Made by a program: the position numbers and the translations under genes. A stretch of 64,000 nucleotides of DNA from Eutypa lata (lineage: Eukaryota; Ascomycota; Sordariomycetes; Xylariales; Diatrypaceae): positions 2,232,001-2,296,000 of the forward strand of contig JAKULF010000001.1 in assembly GCA_022661535.1 (NCBI GenBank). Reading direction: 5' to 3'. Shown piece after piece: positions 14,601-25,485 of the stretch (positions within the stretch are counted from its first letter, which is position 1; the number at the start of each line of letters is the position of its first letter). Below the pieces are notes generated by a model. The model had not been told where the DNA came from. It did not search any database and was given only the letters and a program-made list of their open reading frames with translations.

Positions 14601-14755
14601 AGCAGCCTCCCGCGCAATCCGTTGCTATCGATGGCGCGGCGGCGCCTATCCCGTACACGAGGACTCAGGACGGCCAGATCAGACCCCTTGGTGCTGGCGT
14701 TAGAACCGACAGTAACCCGCATGTTCCTGGCGAGTATCCTAGGAGTAACAAATAA
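11625..14755 (+). CDS. SLM1: Slm1/Slm2-like PH-domain protein (TORC2/eisosome, PI(4,5)P2 effector)
   Basis: Exons 11625-12417, 12505-12992, 13055-13392 and 13447-14755 give 975 aa. The first ATG is at 11625. Residues 1-255 are Asn/Ser/Gln-rich and disordered, ending in a basic Ser/Arg patch. Residues about 255-500 form the helical BAR-like region (FQAWRKLLKDLIACFREIQS, NHHKTAIIEANKAREIEED). The PH domain (about 525-640) begins KSKYLKSYTAGWYVLSPTHL, includes SNKFILKGRQTG and ends HTWVFRAESHDTMMAWYEDI; intron 3 (54 bp, branch GCTAAC) splits it. The tail is Gln/Asn-rich. In yeast, Slm1/2 bind PI(4,5)P2 at eisosomes, move under membrane stress and activate TORC2-Ypk1 signalling. The long Asn/Gln-rich ends are usual in filamentous fungi. 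Assignment to Slm rather than another BAR-PH protein rests on domain order and motifs. Confidence 0.88.
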
Positions 14756-16259
14756 ATAAATAAGATTGATAGATCGTTCGTGTTGGGATGGTCGGTCGGT
14801 CAGAGGCTGATGTTTGATGTCTGATGTCTGTTGGCTTGGTTTGGCTTGGCTTGGATTCTGTGTGTTGTGTTGTGTGTGGTGGGGGGCTTTTATTTATTTT
14901 TCCTTGTTAGATGGATGACGGACGGACGGACTAGTGGATGGATGGATATAAAGGGGGTAGGGTACGGTAGGGTAGGTAGGCAAGAAAGAAAAAGAAAAAG
15001 GGTAGCGGAAAACAAGGGATGGAGGGATCAGCGAGGGAGGGAGGAATCGATGGTGGTGGGTTCAACCGGTTGGCTGGTTAGGAGATGGATGGTAGGAGCA
15101 TCGAAAGAAGGAGAGAGTATGGCGGACGCATACGTATATCTCTTTCTCGGTATTTTTATTTTATTTTTCCTTTTCTTTCTTCCCTGCGGTGAACGAGAGA
15201 GGGTTATGCTATCAAGGCATGACCTTTTTTTCTCCTTTCCTTCAGGAGTGATGCTGTTGTGTTCTGGTTTCTAAATTAAGCTTACATTTTTCTAACTACC
15301 TGTTTTTTTGTCTCGGGGCTGGACTGACTGGCTGTGAAAAAGAGAAGAGAGGAGTGGGGAGGAGGAGAGGAGAGAATAAGGGCGGGAGGTTAGGGCTAGG
15401 TTCAAACGATTTGATTCTGTTCTATATTTTTGCCGTGCTGCGTTTTCGTTTTTATTTACTTGTTTGTTCGCGTGTATAGAATAAGCGTAGAATGGGTGAA
15501 TAAACGAATAAACCAATTTAAACGTTGATCGATCAGCTAGCTACTTTCCGCTTGGATTGGAACAGAACGTAACAGATTTAATCGGTCGGCCGTTAGCAAA
15601 TTGCGTGCCTGATCTAGAGATCAGACTATGCCATGTGTGTAGGGAAGGGACAGGGACGTCCATCTATTCTGTCTTTGAACAAGTGAGGGTCGGACGGGTT
15701 AGCGAGGGATGTCTGTTTGCGAGCTTGTCTGGGTCTGGGTTGTATGGTCTCTGGACAGGTGGTCGAAATGGGACAGAATATATGTCCCTTAGCAAATAAA
15801 TCAATCAACTAATTACTTGGTGTATTTTGTTGTGTTGGTGGTGGCAATGGTCATGGTAGTGGTCATAGGGGGCTTCCCCCTTTTGGTTACCTTTCTTGAT
15901 TGATCAGAAGCTTGGGATGACATGTTTAAACCTATACATATACACACATAGATGGATATATGCATAGAGGCAGGGATGATATATTGAAGGCATGAGTTCA
16001 TTCACTTATTTTCTGAGGTTAGATTTGTTTGTCGGTCTTGTTATTGATTAATCTTCTATTTGTCCTACTTGGAATAATCCTTCTTCATAGTTTTAATGTC
16101 ATACATTCTTCTACCTAGGAAAATATGCATAATCTTTACGAGGCAGTACGCTCTATTCATTAGATCCAATTGTTATTCAATCTATGCACGAGTTAAATAG
16201 GTCTGTCGTTCTTAGTTCAACCACTGCTCAACTTATGAGAGCACAGCAGTGGATATTTA
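14756..16259. other. Intergenic region, no gene seen
   Basis: Purine-rich simple sequence (GGGAGGGAGG, GGATGGATGG) in the first 400 bp, then mixed AT-rich DNA. ORFs here are low complexity and antisense to each other. I see no supportable gene. Confidence 0.55.
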
Positions 16260-16496
16260 CTACATCCCTGAGAACCACATCCCTGGAAGATGCGTCGGGG
16301 CTAGCAGAGCCCCAGACGAAGAGCTACCGTCTGCTTGCTTGTCTTTCTTGTCTTTCTTCTTGGGGTTCTGCCCCTTCTTCACGTCAGCTGCGGGCTTTGA
16401 AGAGCTCGAGGAGGGTTTGGTCTCGGAACTGCTCGGCGTGTTCTGCGGCTTCTGAACCTTGATGGTTGTATTCTGTGAACCTGCTTCTCCCGCCAT
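16260..16496 (-). CDS. Small Ser/Lys-rich hypothetical protein (uncertain)
   Basis: A 78-residue open frame starting ATGGCGGGAG. Its middle is Ser/Pro/Lys-rich (KPSSSSSKPAADVKKGQNPK, then KKKDKKDKQ), ending PGMWFSGM. No cysteine, signal peptide or membrane segment is visible and I recognise no family. Codon use is reasonable for the window. The C-terminus may be artificial if a downstream intron exists: GT dinucleotides occur near the stop but no clear donor-branch-acceptor set was found. It is the only frame of this patch with a protein-like composition. It could equally be chance. Confidence 0.3.
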   Translation of the reverse strand: MAGEAGSQNTTIKVQKPQNTPSSSETKPSSSSSKPAADVKKGQNPKKKDKKDKQADGSSSSGALLAPTHLPGMWFSGM

Positions 16497-17069
16497 ATTT
16501 AGGTTAATGTCGTATTTGAATAAGGATTTTACGAGCGCGTAGGTTGAATTCTGTGAGTATTTTGCTTAGTCGAGAAGAGAATTACGATGACGGCTGACTA
16601 TTTTGTTTGATGGACAAAGGGGGTTAATATACTAATCCATTTTATCAAACAAATATCAATCTTTAAAGAGTACAGGTCACTTATTTGGAATCACTTTAGA
16701 CTAAACGATTCAAACACACCAAGATGTTGTTTTTTCAAGCAACTTCTTTGTACATATTTTGGGATGTTACCACCATGTAATATAACAAAGCTAATGTTAA
16801 GTATAGGGAAGATGAATCAGGTCCCCCCTTTGAGTGCCATTATCAACATGATCCTCCTGATAATTCTAGTCAATAGCTATTGTTTCCTATGTAGAGCCGA
16901 TTGAAGTGTACTTAAGGGTTGCCTTGCGCACACAGAAGAGTTGCAGAAACGTACATCCTGCATTCACAATACCTTTCTCCTCAGGTCCTCAATCACACAC
17001 TTTACACAAATTGACAACAATCATAGGATTACAACATCGCCAACTGGTTGTACCCATAAACTTACAAAT
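16497..17069. other. Intergenic region between the small ORF and the broken F-box/ankyrin gene
   Basis: AT-rich, presumably divergent promoter sequence. No gene or clear motif seen. Confidence 0.5.
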
Positions 17070-18811
17070 ATGGCACTCCCTTACGACATCCTTTTTGGAA
17101 TTTCGCAGTTCCTGCCCGATAAGCCACGCTTCGAACTATCCCTCATGAATAAGGATACATTCCATCTAATGCGCCATGCCCACCTCAAAAAGAATTTCGT
17201 TGAATTTATCAGTACAATTATAGGACATGAAGACTCCTATTGGGAACTAGAGGAAGAGGACGGTTACAACGACACTGTTGACTCTGATGATGAGAGTTTT
17301 TGGGATGAGGGCCCGCGCATGTTCTGTCCCGTGAGGAATTCCGCCCTTTTCCAGGCCATAAACACCCCGGGATCTCCGTTGTTGAACGAGATTTTGGACA
17401 GCGTAGCGCGAGGAAAGACGAAAATTGACCTAGAGGACTTTCGGCATGATGTAGACATTGACGCCTACGACCGCATCAAGAACAATACTTTGTGGCGGTG
17501 CGCGCCACGCACTTGGGCCGAGAAGTTCCTTGATGAAATCACCAACATGTGTCGCCGTGCTGCAAACGTGGAAGCTCTGTAATTATTTGAGTCCAGCATT
17601 CCTCAGATTCGAGAGAGGTTTGCCTTAACAGCTTTCAACGATTTTACTTTTATGTACAAAGGGGTAGACGACCACCGAATACAGGTTCCCAGATTCTTCA
17701 TCCGACGTGGGTATTGTACGCCGGAGGGTTTGGCAAAATATTCGAACTGGTCACAATGGAACCGTAAAAAGGTGGGTATACTTCAAAGGCTCGTCGATGT
17801 CGGCGCAAAATATCTTCCCCATGCAAAATGAGGAAGGTGTCGATTTCCTGCACGAACAAGCTCTTAGGGGTAGTTGTGATAAGGAAGCCTTGAGGATTGC
17901 GGTAGGGAATGCGGATCTCGAGAGTCTTACCCGTGGCAATCCTAGAATCCAAGGGGGGAGACTCCTTTACGGGGGAGAAACGGGCAATTGGACACTCGAC
18001 GAGCTCCCTTCGCGATGCACAGCACTCGACTTAGCATCCCAGAGTAAGCACTTCGATACGATGGAGTATCTATTGTCTGCCGGCGCCAACGTCGGCGGGT
18101 CTTTCGAAGCGCACTTACAGGAGAAGGGACAGACGACGGGACCCACGTATGTGAATACTTGGAACCCAACAACTCCACTCCATGAGATATTCGAGCAACC
18201 GGGGTGGCTATCCGGGCATGGGAGACAACCTCGACGTAGACTGGCAAAATCTCACGGGCGCCGTTAACTACGTCAAGTCTTGTGAGCATCAGACTCACCG
18301 GAATGATAGACGGGTGTGCAACTTTGAAGATTGTAGTGGATGTAACAACACCGAATGGGGGTTTAACTGGTCGCTTCCAGGTAGCCTTCTGCAGAACTTA
18401 GCAAGATACGCTGTCTACATACGGGACGGCGTGCGACTGCTCTTGCAATACGGCGCCGGCCGCTACGTGAACACTCGTGTTCCCGGCCGAGGGACCCCTC
18501 TGGAGCGGTTCCTAATCCTCGCGTCTAGAATCATGCTACGGCACGAGTTTCTCCTGAGGCACCCGGAAATAGAGCCTGTGAAACATGATGGCTGTCCACT
18601 GCTGTATGGCCTTGCCGATGGCACTCATCTTATGAAGATTCTTAGTGAAACCTGTGATCTCCTATTCGATGCCGGTGCTCGTTTTGAGGGGTACGAGCAG
18701 CAAGAGAATGTTACGGGTGTGAATCGCCTTAGCCAGGTCCTTTGCCGTGATTCTGGGGCACGTGCGGTCATTGCGGAATTTAGAGCGAAGATAAATAGAT
18801 TGGGAACATAG
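17070..18811 (+). pseudogene. Broken F-box-like / ankyrin-repeat gene
   Basis: A single coding path is spread over three frames. Frame A runs from the ATG at 17070 with an F-box-like start (MALPYDILFGISQFLPDKPR), meets an in-frame TAA at 17580-17582, then stays protein-like (RFFIRRGYCTPEGLAKYS, VGILQRLVDVGAKYL) to a TGA at 17829. At an AAAA run around 17825 the reading moves to frame B (GVDFLHEQALRGSCDKEALR, TALDLASQSKHFDTMEYLLS) until about 18210. There it moves to frame C (VRLLLQYGAGRYVNTRVPGR) to the stop at 18809-18811. The ALDLAS..EYLLSAGA and LLLQYGA pieces are ankyrin-type. I found no introns with consensus sites that would bridge these breaks. Either the gene has decayed or the assembly has errors, one of them at a homopolymer. 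Many such fungal proteins are ubiquitin-ligase adaptors; no specific role is inferred. Confidence 0.65.
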
Positions 18812-19546
18812 CTCGGCGGATATTAGTTATCTTACGATATAGATTGGTTAGGAGAGCTAGATATGAATAACAAGCCATAGGTAGGAGAAACACGTACCCG
18901 AAACATGTCTTATGCAACAAACCTTGCTACCCTACGTGAAGTACCTCGAGAGGAACTTGAATAATATCACGTTATACGTACTCTTACATTATTATCGAGA
19001 TTAGACTCTACGTAATAGCTTACCGTATGTGCAGTAGTGGGTTAAGTTCTTTTCATTGTTATGCAAGACTTCATCTTGAATAAACAACAAACCCCTTTAA
19101 AGGTATACGGGAATGATTTGGTAAATCTAAGAAGGAATAAATTCCTATGTCAACTGGGCGAAAGACTACCAGATGATATTGGATACTAATTCTTGCCTTT
19201 AGATCGTGACAAACATAGGTATTACGCTTAATTTCACCAACCTAAGGTGACATTGCACTTGTTTCGAATGGGTTATTGATACGCATGCATGGGAAGTGAT
19301 GTTTGCGGTATATGCGTTATGTAAGTAGTTACAAGAAAGCTGTAGGTATGAGTGATAGGGTATATATGTACACGGTAGCGGAAGATCTCTCAACTGTAGG
19401 CTCACAACAAAGCAGCACATGGAACATGCATGAAAAACAGCATTCACAGCTGATTAAAGGAGAGAAAGAAAAGAAGAAAAATAACGTGTCTTGTTTCTTA
19501 GTTTTGTTTCTCAACCGTCTTCCACTTCTTATGTACGTCTGTCTCC
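18812..19546. other. Intergenic region, no gene seen
   Basis: AT-rich sequence between two convergent genes, likely holding both 3' UTRs. No structured element recognised. Confidence 0.5.
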
Positions 19547-20468
19547 CTATGCAGCTGGAGTCTCAGCGGCAGCCGCATCAGCGGTCACGGTCACTAGCAC
19601 AGTGGTAGTAGCCGCTGATCCATCAGCCACGGTCAACACGGGGGAGCTGACTCCGTTGGGAATAGGGATGATGATGATGTTTCCGGCGTTTCCGGTGGTA
19701 GGTGCCGTTGTCTCCTCGGCCTTTAACGATCGTTAGCATTCTGCGTTATTGGGAAAGATATGGAACATGACTCGGTGCTAGGTATGTCGATTGGCTACCT
19801 GCGTCCAACCCATGTGAAGAAAGTAAGAATCAGAGGGAAGGAAATAAAGAACTTACTGCAGCTGTAGTGGTCTCAGCAGGTGGTGGAGCAGCATCGCCTT
19901 CCTCTGCAACGACCGGGGGGTCGAAGATGGCCTCCTCAAGAGGTATCTCCCCGACCGTGCCCCCGATGACATCCCCACCATCGACGTTCTCCGGGGCCGC
20001 GGCCGCCAGGTCGGCGTAGTCTATGACCTGGTTATCGTCGGTCGGGTTGATGACCAGCACCTGGCCTTCCTGGCAATGGGGACCCGTGGCGCAGTACATG
20101 AACATGGTATCGGTGCTGGTGACGGTCATCTCGAAGGTACCGACCGTGGTTTGGCCGTCCTCGTAGGGGATGTGCCCGCTGTGAATCCCTCCCTCCAGCG
20201 GCACGCAGGCGTTGTCGGCGCTGCTCTGCGTAGCGGTGTGGTTGCCCGAGCTGAACTGGAACTGCACGACGTCGCCCACGGCTGCCGTCAGCACGTTGGG
20301 CACGAACACATCTTGTTGTCCGCCGACCATCACGGGGATGGTGCGTCCGGTGGCCGGGGCCGCCTCGTCCTGGGGCTGCGGAGCTCTGGGCTTCCAGTTG
20401 TGGACGGAGGGCCACGGGCGCGCGATGACGGCCGCCGGGGCGAGGAGGAGAGCGTGGAGGAAGTGCAT
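19547..20468 (-). CDS. Secreted cupredoxin-domain protein
   Basis: Exon 1 is 20468-19857 and exon 2 is 19720-19547, giving 261 aa. The intron has donor GTAAGT, branch TGCTAAC and acceptor TTAAAG. The N-terminus MHFLHALLLAPAAVIARPWP is a signal peptide. The cupredoxin domain (about residues 43-142) holds the blue-copper pattern: VFVPNVLTAAVGDVVQFQF, then SSGNHTATQS with the first His, then MFMYCATGPHCQEGQVLVIN with Cys and second His. The residue usually Met in the HCQxGM motif is Gln here. Residues 143-261 are Ala/Thr/Glu-rich and probably exposed; there is no clear GPI-anchor signal. Fungal members are extracellular or wall-associated and their substrates are mostly unknown. Copper binding is inferred from the ligand set. 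Confidence 0.85.
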
Positions 20469-23450
20469 GGTGATTTGATTGATGGCTGTGGTGGTCTCCA
20501 GGACTTAAGAAGCAACGTAATAAAATAAAGACAGACAAGAATGAATGAAAGAATTAGATTAGAAATAAGAGGGCATGGGCTGAATAAACGAACGGAGAAG
20601 AGAAGCGAAGCTGAAAAGTAGATCCCGATCAACGGCTACCTGTTTAACGATGCAAGAGTCGAAGAAGAAGAGAATGGATGAAGACTGATATCAAGAGAGC
20701 CTCGCCAGGAAAATATATGTTATATATATTCTATCGTATATTATACCCTGAGCCCAGTACGGGGCTATTCCGACTAAGCACATAGAATCCCATAACATCC
20801 CCCCCGATCATCTGAACCTGGTATCCTCCGAGATATTCTCCTAATGGCTTTGCCGCTACCCACGTCTACATCGATATGATAGAGGGAAATGTCCTCGTCA
20901 CCGAAACACCGCCAAGGAGCCATTACCATCACGTCGACTCCACCATCACCATCGCCAAGAGGAATAAGAGACGAAGTCGACACAGAAACAATGCCTGCGG
21001 CCCGGGGGCCTCGGCCGAGTATAAAGTGCTTTTCTCATTATTAATTAGAGCCGCACGGGTATTTTTGCCTCAAAGAAGACTGGCTGGCGCCTTGGCAGAC
21101 CTGCTTGAGGCATACTTTATACTAAATAGTCCGTAGCCCCCCGTCTCGATTAGTTATATCCTAGGGTAGGCGAGCATCCACATAGGGGGGAGAGGAGGCA
21201 AGGGGGGTTAGTTAGAGATGATCCACAGTAGGGAAAAGAGCGATCATGGCAATCAGCCGATGGGGATTTTTTTTTTTTTTTTTTTTTTTTCGATTCTCGC
21301 AAATCACAGACCCCCACTCCGACCCGCCGAATTAACCGCTATTGTGAGCTGATGCCCCATCGCGAAGAAACGAGAAAAAGAGTTTCTGAAGTCGTGGCAC
21401 GGTTTCAAGAAAGCCCAGGCCAGCCACACCCGCTGGTGTGGAGAAAAAGCAGGAGCCGATGTGGGCGTTCGTTCCCGTAGTTAAGTAGTCTAAGTAGCTG
21501 AGCCGTTTTGGGAAGTTCATTTCTTGTTTCGGATCGACCTTGGCACCCGAACGTTTCGAAAAATGGCCCCAGGAAATAGTTATCGGCATTTATATACGAA
21601 TGCGCACGATCTGATGGCTATTTTTAAGAGCGCATAACCGAGTGACCCGGCAAGGTGTAAGGCTTTCATTCGTATATATAGGGTGAAATTTCCTACGTGT
21701 TGTTGCCGATCGACACACCGATCTGTGTTTATTTTCAATGTGGGAAAGACGTATCAGCTAGGTACGTTTAAGACACGCCAAGAAAGGCTTATCTGATTTT
21801 TCAGAAATGCTTTAGCTACCATATTATTAAGTAATGCAGTCAAAATGCTCATAATGCCTAAGTACATAGGTATCGCAGCATGAACTCTCAGGGCGCTATC
21901 ATGAAACGCAAGGTGAGAAGCAGTCGTAATCATTTTGTCACAAACAGAGACTTCAGTCAAGGTAAGGTCGCTCATACGGAGTTTATCTCATCATAGCTGC
22001 TTAATAATTCCATTCCATGATACTACAAGACTTAAAAAGATCGAGACTTCTGTCTCCTGTGCTGGTATTTAACGCAGAAGCTAGACTTGTTACGTAATGA
22101 CCTTGATCCATTCAAACGGGTTCCATGAAACAAGAGAATTTGGGGTACGTGCTAGGGAGAGAAGTCATGAATTAAGGAGTCAAGGACAATAAACCTCAGT
22201 GTCTACCAAGTTAAATGTCAACGTTGGTTAATGGTGAAAGGCTACACGTAGTGCGTCAATAAGATCTTAGATACTACTTGCAGTTGAGTAGAAGCAAACA
22301 TTTCCAAATACTTCAGCCTGCCGAAGATCTCACTCCTTTCACCATTTTCAGCTTTGGGGTAATTAAGGCTGATTTAGGCTAGAAAGTACTGTGCATTGTC
22401 AATTGCTAGGCCACTCTTATAGTCTGACACATTGGGTAATTTATGGGCATTATTAACTACAGGCTTCTGCATATGCTTACTTAACTTAGGTAATGACCGG
22501 AAACCCATTATTTAGCGTGACATACTCCGCAAGATCTACCCGAAATTGCTGACAGCCCTGATGACAGTCCCGAATTCTCCGTCTAATATAAGTAAGTAGG
22601 TAGCGAGAATGTACGTGGCTTACCTATATTACACCTAGGACAGCTGAAGAAACAAAGTACGGTGCTTGACTATTGAAGTATTTGTCAAAATCCCTGCATG
22701 GCCTGGAAAGCCATTTGATGACTAGATGACATCAGCAGGCGAGTCTGTATCGACGTCTAGAATTATAGAATCTATAAGATCGTTAGCTCGCTAATGTCCA
22801 GGCCTTTTGGTTACGAACAACTAATCTGCAGTTGTCATGATATTATACGCCGGTAATCATCACATCTCCACATACTTCCGGAAGTTGCCTGTCCGGATTT
22901 GTGGTTGAACTAGATCGACTAAGCGTAGGTTGACCAATAGCATATAGTAATCAAGTCGTCTTGGAATTCGCAGCCGAGCTCGTTAGGGAGTGGTGATAAT
23001 ATGCCAACCGTATGATTAATTACCTAACAAGTCTACGAAATATGATGTTAGCATTTAGGATCTTGATTTGAATTTGTCTTGAGCTAGAGGTAAGATTAAG
23101 GCTATGCTGATGTGCAGGACGTACTTTTTTCTCGGATCGATCAGGAACCAGGCGGATGGGAGGTCATCTAGTAGCCCTCTTGGATTGCTTATGCTTCTGG
23201 ACGACGGGAGAAAATCTCGTGAGTAGCTGAGCCTACTACTGGGCTTAGGAGAACCCTACGTGATAGAGATGAGCCTGACCGGAAGTCATCAAGGACCTCA
23301 TGGTAGATAAATAGACCAGCGCCCTCTGGGTTCCTCAAGAAATCTCCTAGTTCGCAACCACCGCAATTTACCTTCACTTCTCCTTATCCCTTATTCCACA
23401 TTTCAGCCTCCACTTAGTGTCCTCGTCTTTTGCCAACCGAACAAGACAAC
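20469..23450. other. Long intergenic region, no supportable gene
   Basis: About 3 kb. It includes a T24 tract (21267-21290) and several ORFs under 90 codons with no family resemblance. The first 500 bp probably hold the cupredoxin promoter and the last 200 bp the hydrolase promoter. It is mostly AT-rich but not RIP-saturated: CpA and TpG are common. Confidence 0.55.
21267..21290. repeat. T24 homopolymer tract
   Basis: Twenty-four consecutive T in an intergenic region; length may be variable or mis-assembled. Confidence 0.8.
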
Positions 23451-24727
23451 ATGGTTCACTTCAACCATTACCTCGTGGCGAACAGCCTGATACTTGCAGG
23501 CGCGGTCGTTAGGGCGCGCCAGTGCCAAAACATCACCATCCCCGTGTCTCTGACGGCCGAGAACGCCGTGCTCAACATCCCCGCTCCCGTGGACGACGTC
23601 GAGGTCACGAACTTCATCCTCGCGAGTTTGAAGTCGATCCGGGACGGGGCGGCTTCCACTCCCGAAGCGGCCACCATCTCCGGGCAGTACGAGCTGTCCG
23701 CCACCTACTGCGAGCCCGACGCGGGCGCCTCCAGCGTCCTGCAGATCCTGACGCACGGGATCGGGTTCGACCGCAGCTACTGGGACTTCCCGACCCACCA
23801 GCACAACTACAGCTACGTCAACTACGCCCTCGACCGCGGGTACTCCGCCCTCTTCTGGGACCGCGTCGGGTTCGGCGCGTCGACGATCGGGGATCCCGTC
23901 AGCGAGATCCAGCAGGGGCTCTCGGTGGCCGCGCTGCGCGAGCTGACGCTCCTGGCCCGCGGCGGCGAGATCCCGGGCCTCCCGGCGGCCTTCGAGAAGA
24001 TCGTGCACGTGGGCCACTCGCAGGGGTCCAGCTACACCAACACCCTGACGACCATGTACCCGACCATCTCGGACGGCATGGTCCTGACCGGCTTCAGCCA
24101 CGTGTCCGAGTACCAGCCGTGGGGCTTCATCAGCCTGCACCTCTCCGACGCTAACTCAAAGCCCGGCCTCGAGAAGTACCCCCACGGTTACCTCGTCTCG
24201 GGCGATGAGATCGCCGTCCAGATGGTCTTCTTCGCGCCGGGCCAGTTCGACCGCGACGTCCTGGACGCCGCCTACGCGAACGCGCAGCCTATCACCGTGG
24301 GCGAGATGGCGACTACTGGTCAGCCCACCATGAATCACATGACTGGACCTGTTGCTGTTATTACTGGACGTAAGTGCTCGGCTCTCATCCGTATTAACCT
24401 GTTAGCCAACACTTTTTTTTCTGTAAGAGCTGATTCTAACCTAATGCTACTTATAGAGGGTGATATTATTTTCTGCGGCCTCGACTGTTATGCGACTGGA
24501 GACCCCAATGTGCCTTCTTTGTTGTCGGTTTCCGAAGGGTTTTACCCCAACACAACCGGGTTCTACCCCAAAGTGATCGACGGTGCCGGACACGGGCTCA
24601 ACCTGGTAAGTAATCCAAGTCGCACTCTAAGTATCGCTAAGGCTGACACCGCGGACAGGAATATTCGGCGGGAACAACTTACAGCGAGATTATGGATTTC
24701 TTTGCCAAATACGGACTTTCCCCGTAG
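23451..24727 (+). CDS. Secreted alpha/beta-hydrolase
   Basis: Exons 23451-24369, 24457-24605 and 24659-24727 give 378 aa. Both introns start GTAAGT and the joins read VITGQGDIIFCGLDC and GHGLNLEYSAGTTY. The N-terminus MVHFNHYLVANSLILAGAVV is a likely signal peptide. The alpha/beta-hydrolase fold is shown by ILTHGIGFDRSYWDFP (oxyanion-side HG), by the nucleophile elbow HVGHSQGS (Ser in GHSQG) and by the late catalytic His in DGAGHGLNL. The acid residue is probably one of the Asp around GLDCYATGD. The length suits a secreted or vesicular esterase-like enzyme; substrate is not predictable. Exon 1 is much richer in G+C than its AT-rich flanks. The beta-lactamase-like gene follows 0.8 kb downstream on the same strand. 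Confidence 0.85.
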
Positions 24728-25485
24728 TATCCCCTTATCCCTTCATCCTCTTAGATGTATACTTTTTGCCTAAGTGGAAGGAATCATCCGAGCTGTAAGC
24801 GTGGGTCAGATAGGAATGTTATTTAGGGACGAGAGGGATATCATTCTATTTTCGACACAGGGACAAATTTTGTATATCACCTAGGCTAACTTTCCGGAGG
24901 CGCAGTAGAATGGATTAGTGAACGGGAGTGTGCTTGGGCTTGTCAATCATTATAGATCTGGTATTTGACGTCGACTTGGTTAATACTAGTAGTCTATACA
25001 CAGTCATATCTAAGATTCGTCTTAAATACTTACTTGGTCATTAGTCTTACTTAGTGCACGTTCTCTTGATTGGTTCAATGGTTACCGGCCGAGTGCGAGC
25101 GACCGTCCGCGGATCTCCGACCGGCTCCGCCCACACTCAATTATAGTGCGGGATCACCGTTTCCGGAAAGCCATTGCGTCCGCCTTGGCACCGCTGGAAC
25201 GCAACAGTCCGCCCTAGGGAAATGCAGAGTCCTACCGCCGGTGAAGAGTCACCTCGGAGGTGACATCATCACATCCGGCTGGTACTTGTACAACCTCAGT
25301 CGGGCCCCGATGGTCGATACTAACATTAGAGCGTGTAAGATACATCTAAGTGGCTGTCTAGATAGGTCGCCGCGGAGCATACACAAGCATATAAGTCCAT
25401 GCCATCTCGAATGTGAAAGGCGAAAACATAACTGAGATACATTAATTCAATATCGAGCTTCAACCCCTATACGATTGATGCCAGT
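24728..25485. other. Intergenic region with a G+C-rich island
   Basis: The first 330 bp are AT-rich. From about 25080 to 25330 the sequence becomes rich in CCG/CGG triplets (CCGTCCGCGG, CTCCGACCGG, TTTCCGGAAA, CACCTCGGAGGTG). These could be Zn2Cys6 sites upstream of the 25486 gene. A 121-codon frame across it resembles nothing I know. Confidence 0.4.

Noticed and set aside
16184..16462. Plus-strand ORF opposite the small Ser/Lys-rich ORF
   Set aside because: Its composition is the mirror of the minus-strand frame and shows no protein-like features.
21332..21589. 85-codon minus-strand ORF
   Set aside because: No family resemblance, no splice partners and near a homopolymer; not supportable.
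25070..25435. 121-codon ORF in the G+C-rich island
   Set aside because: No recognisable domain, and the open frame is explained by local G+C content.
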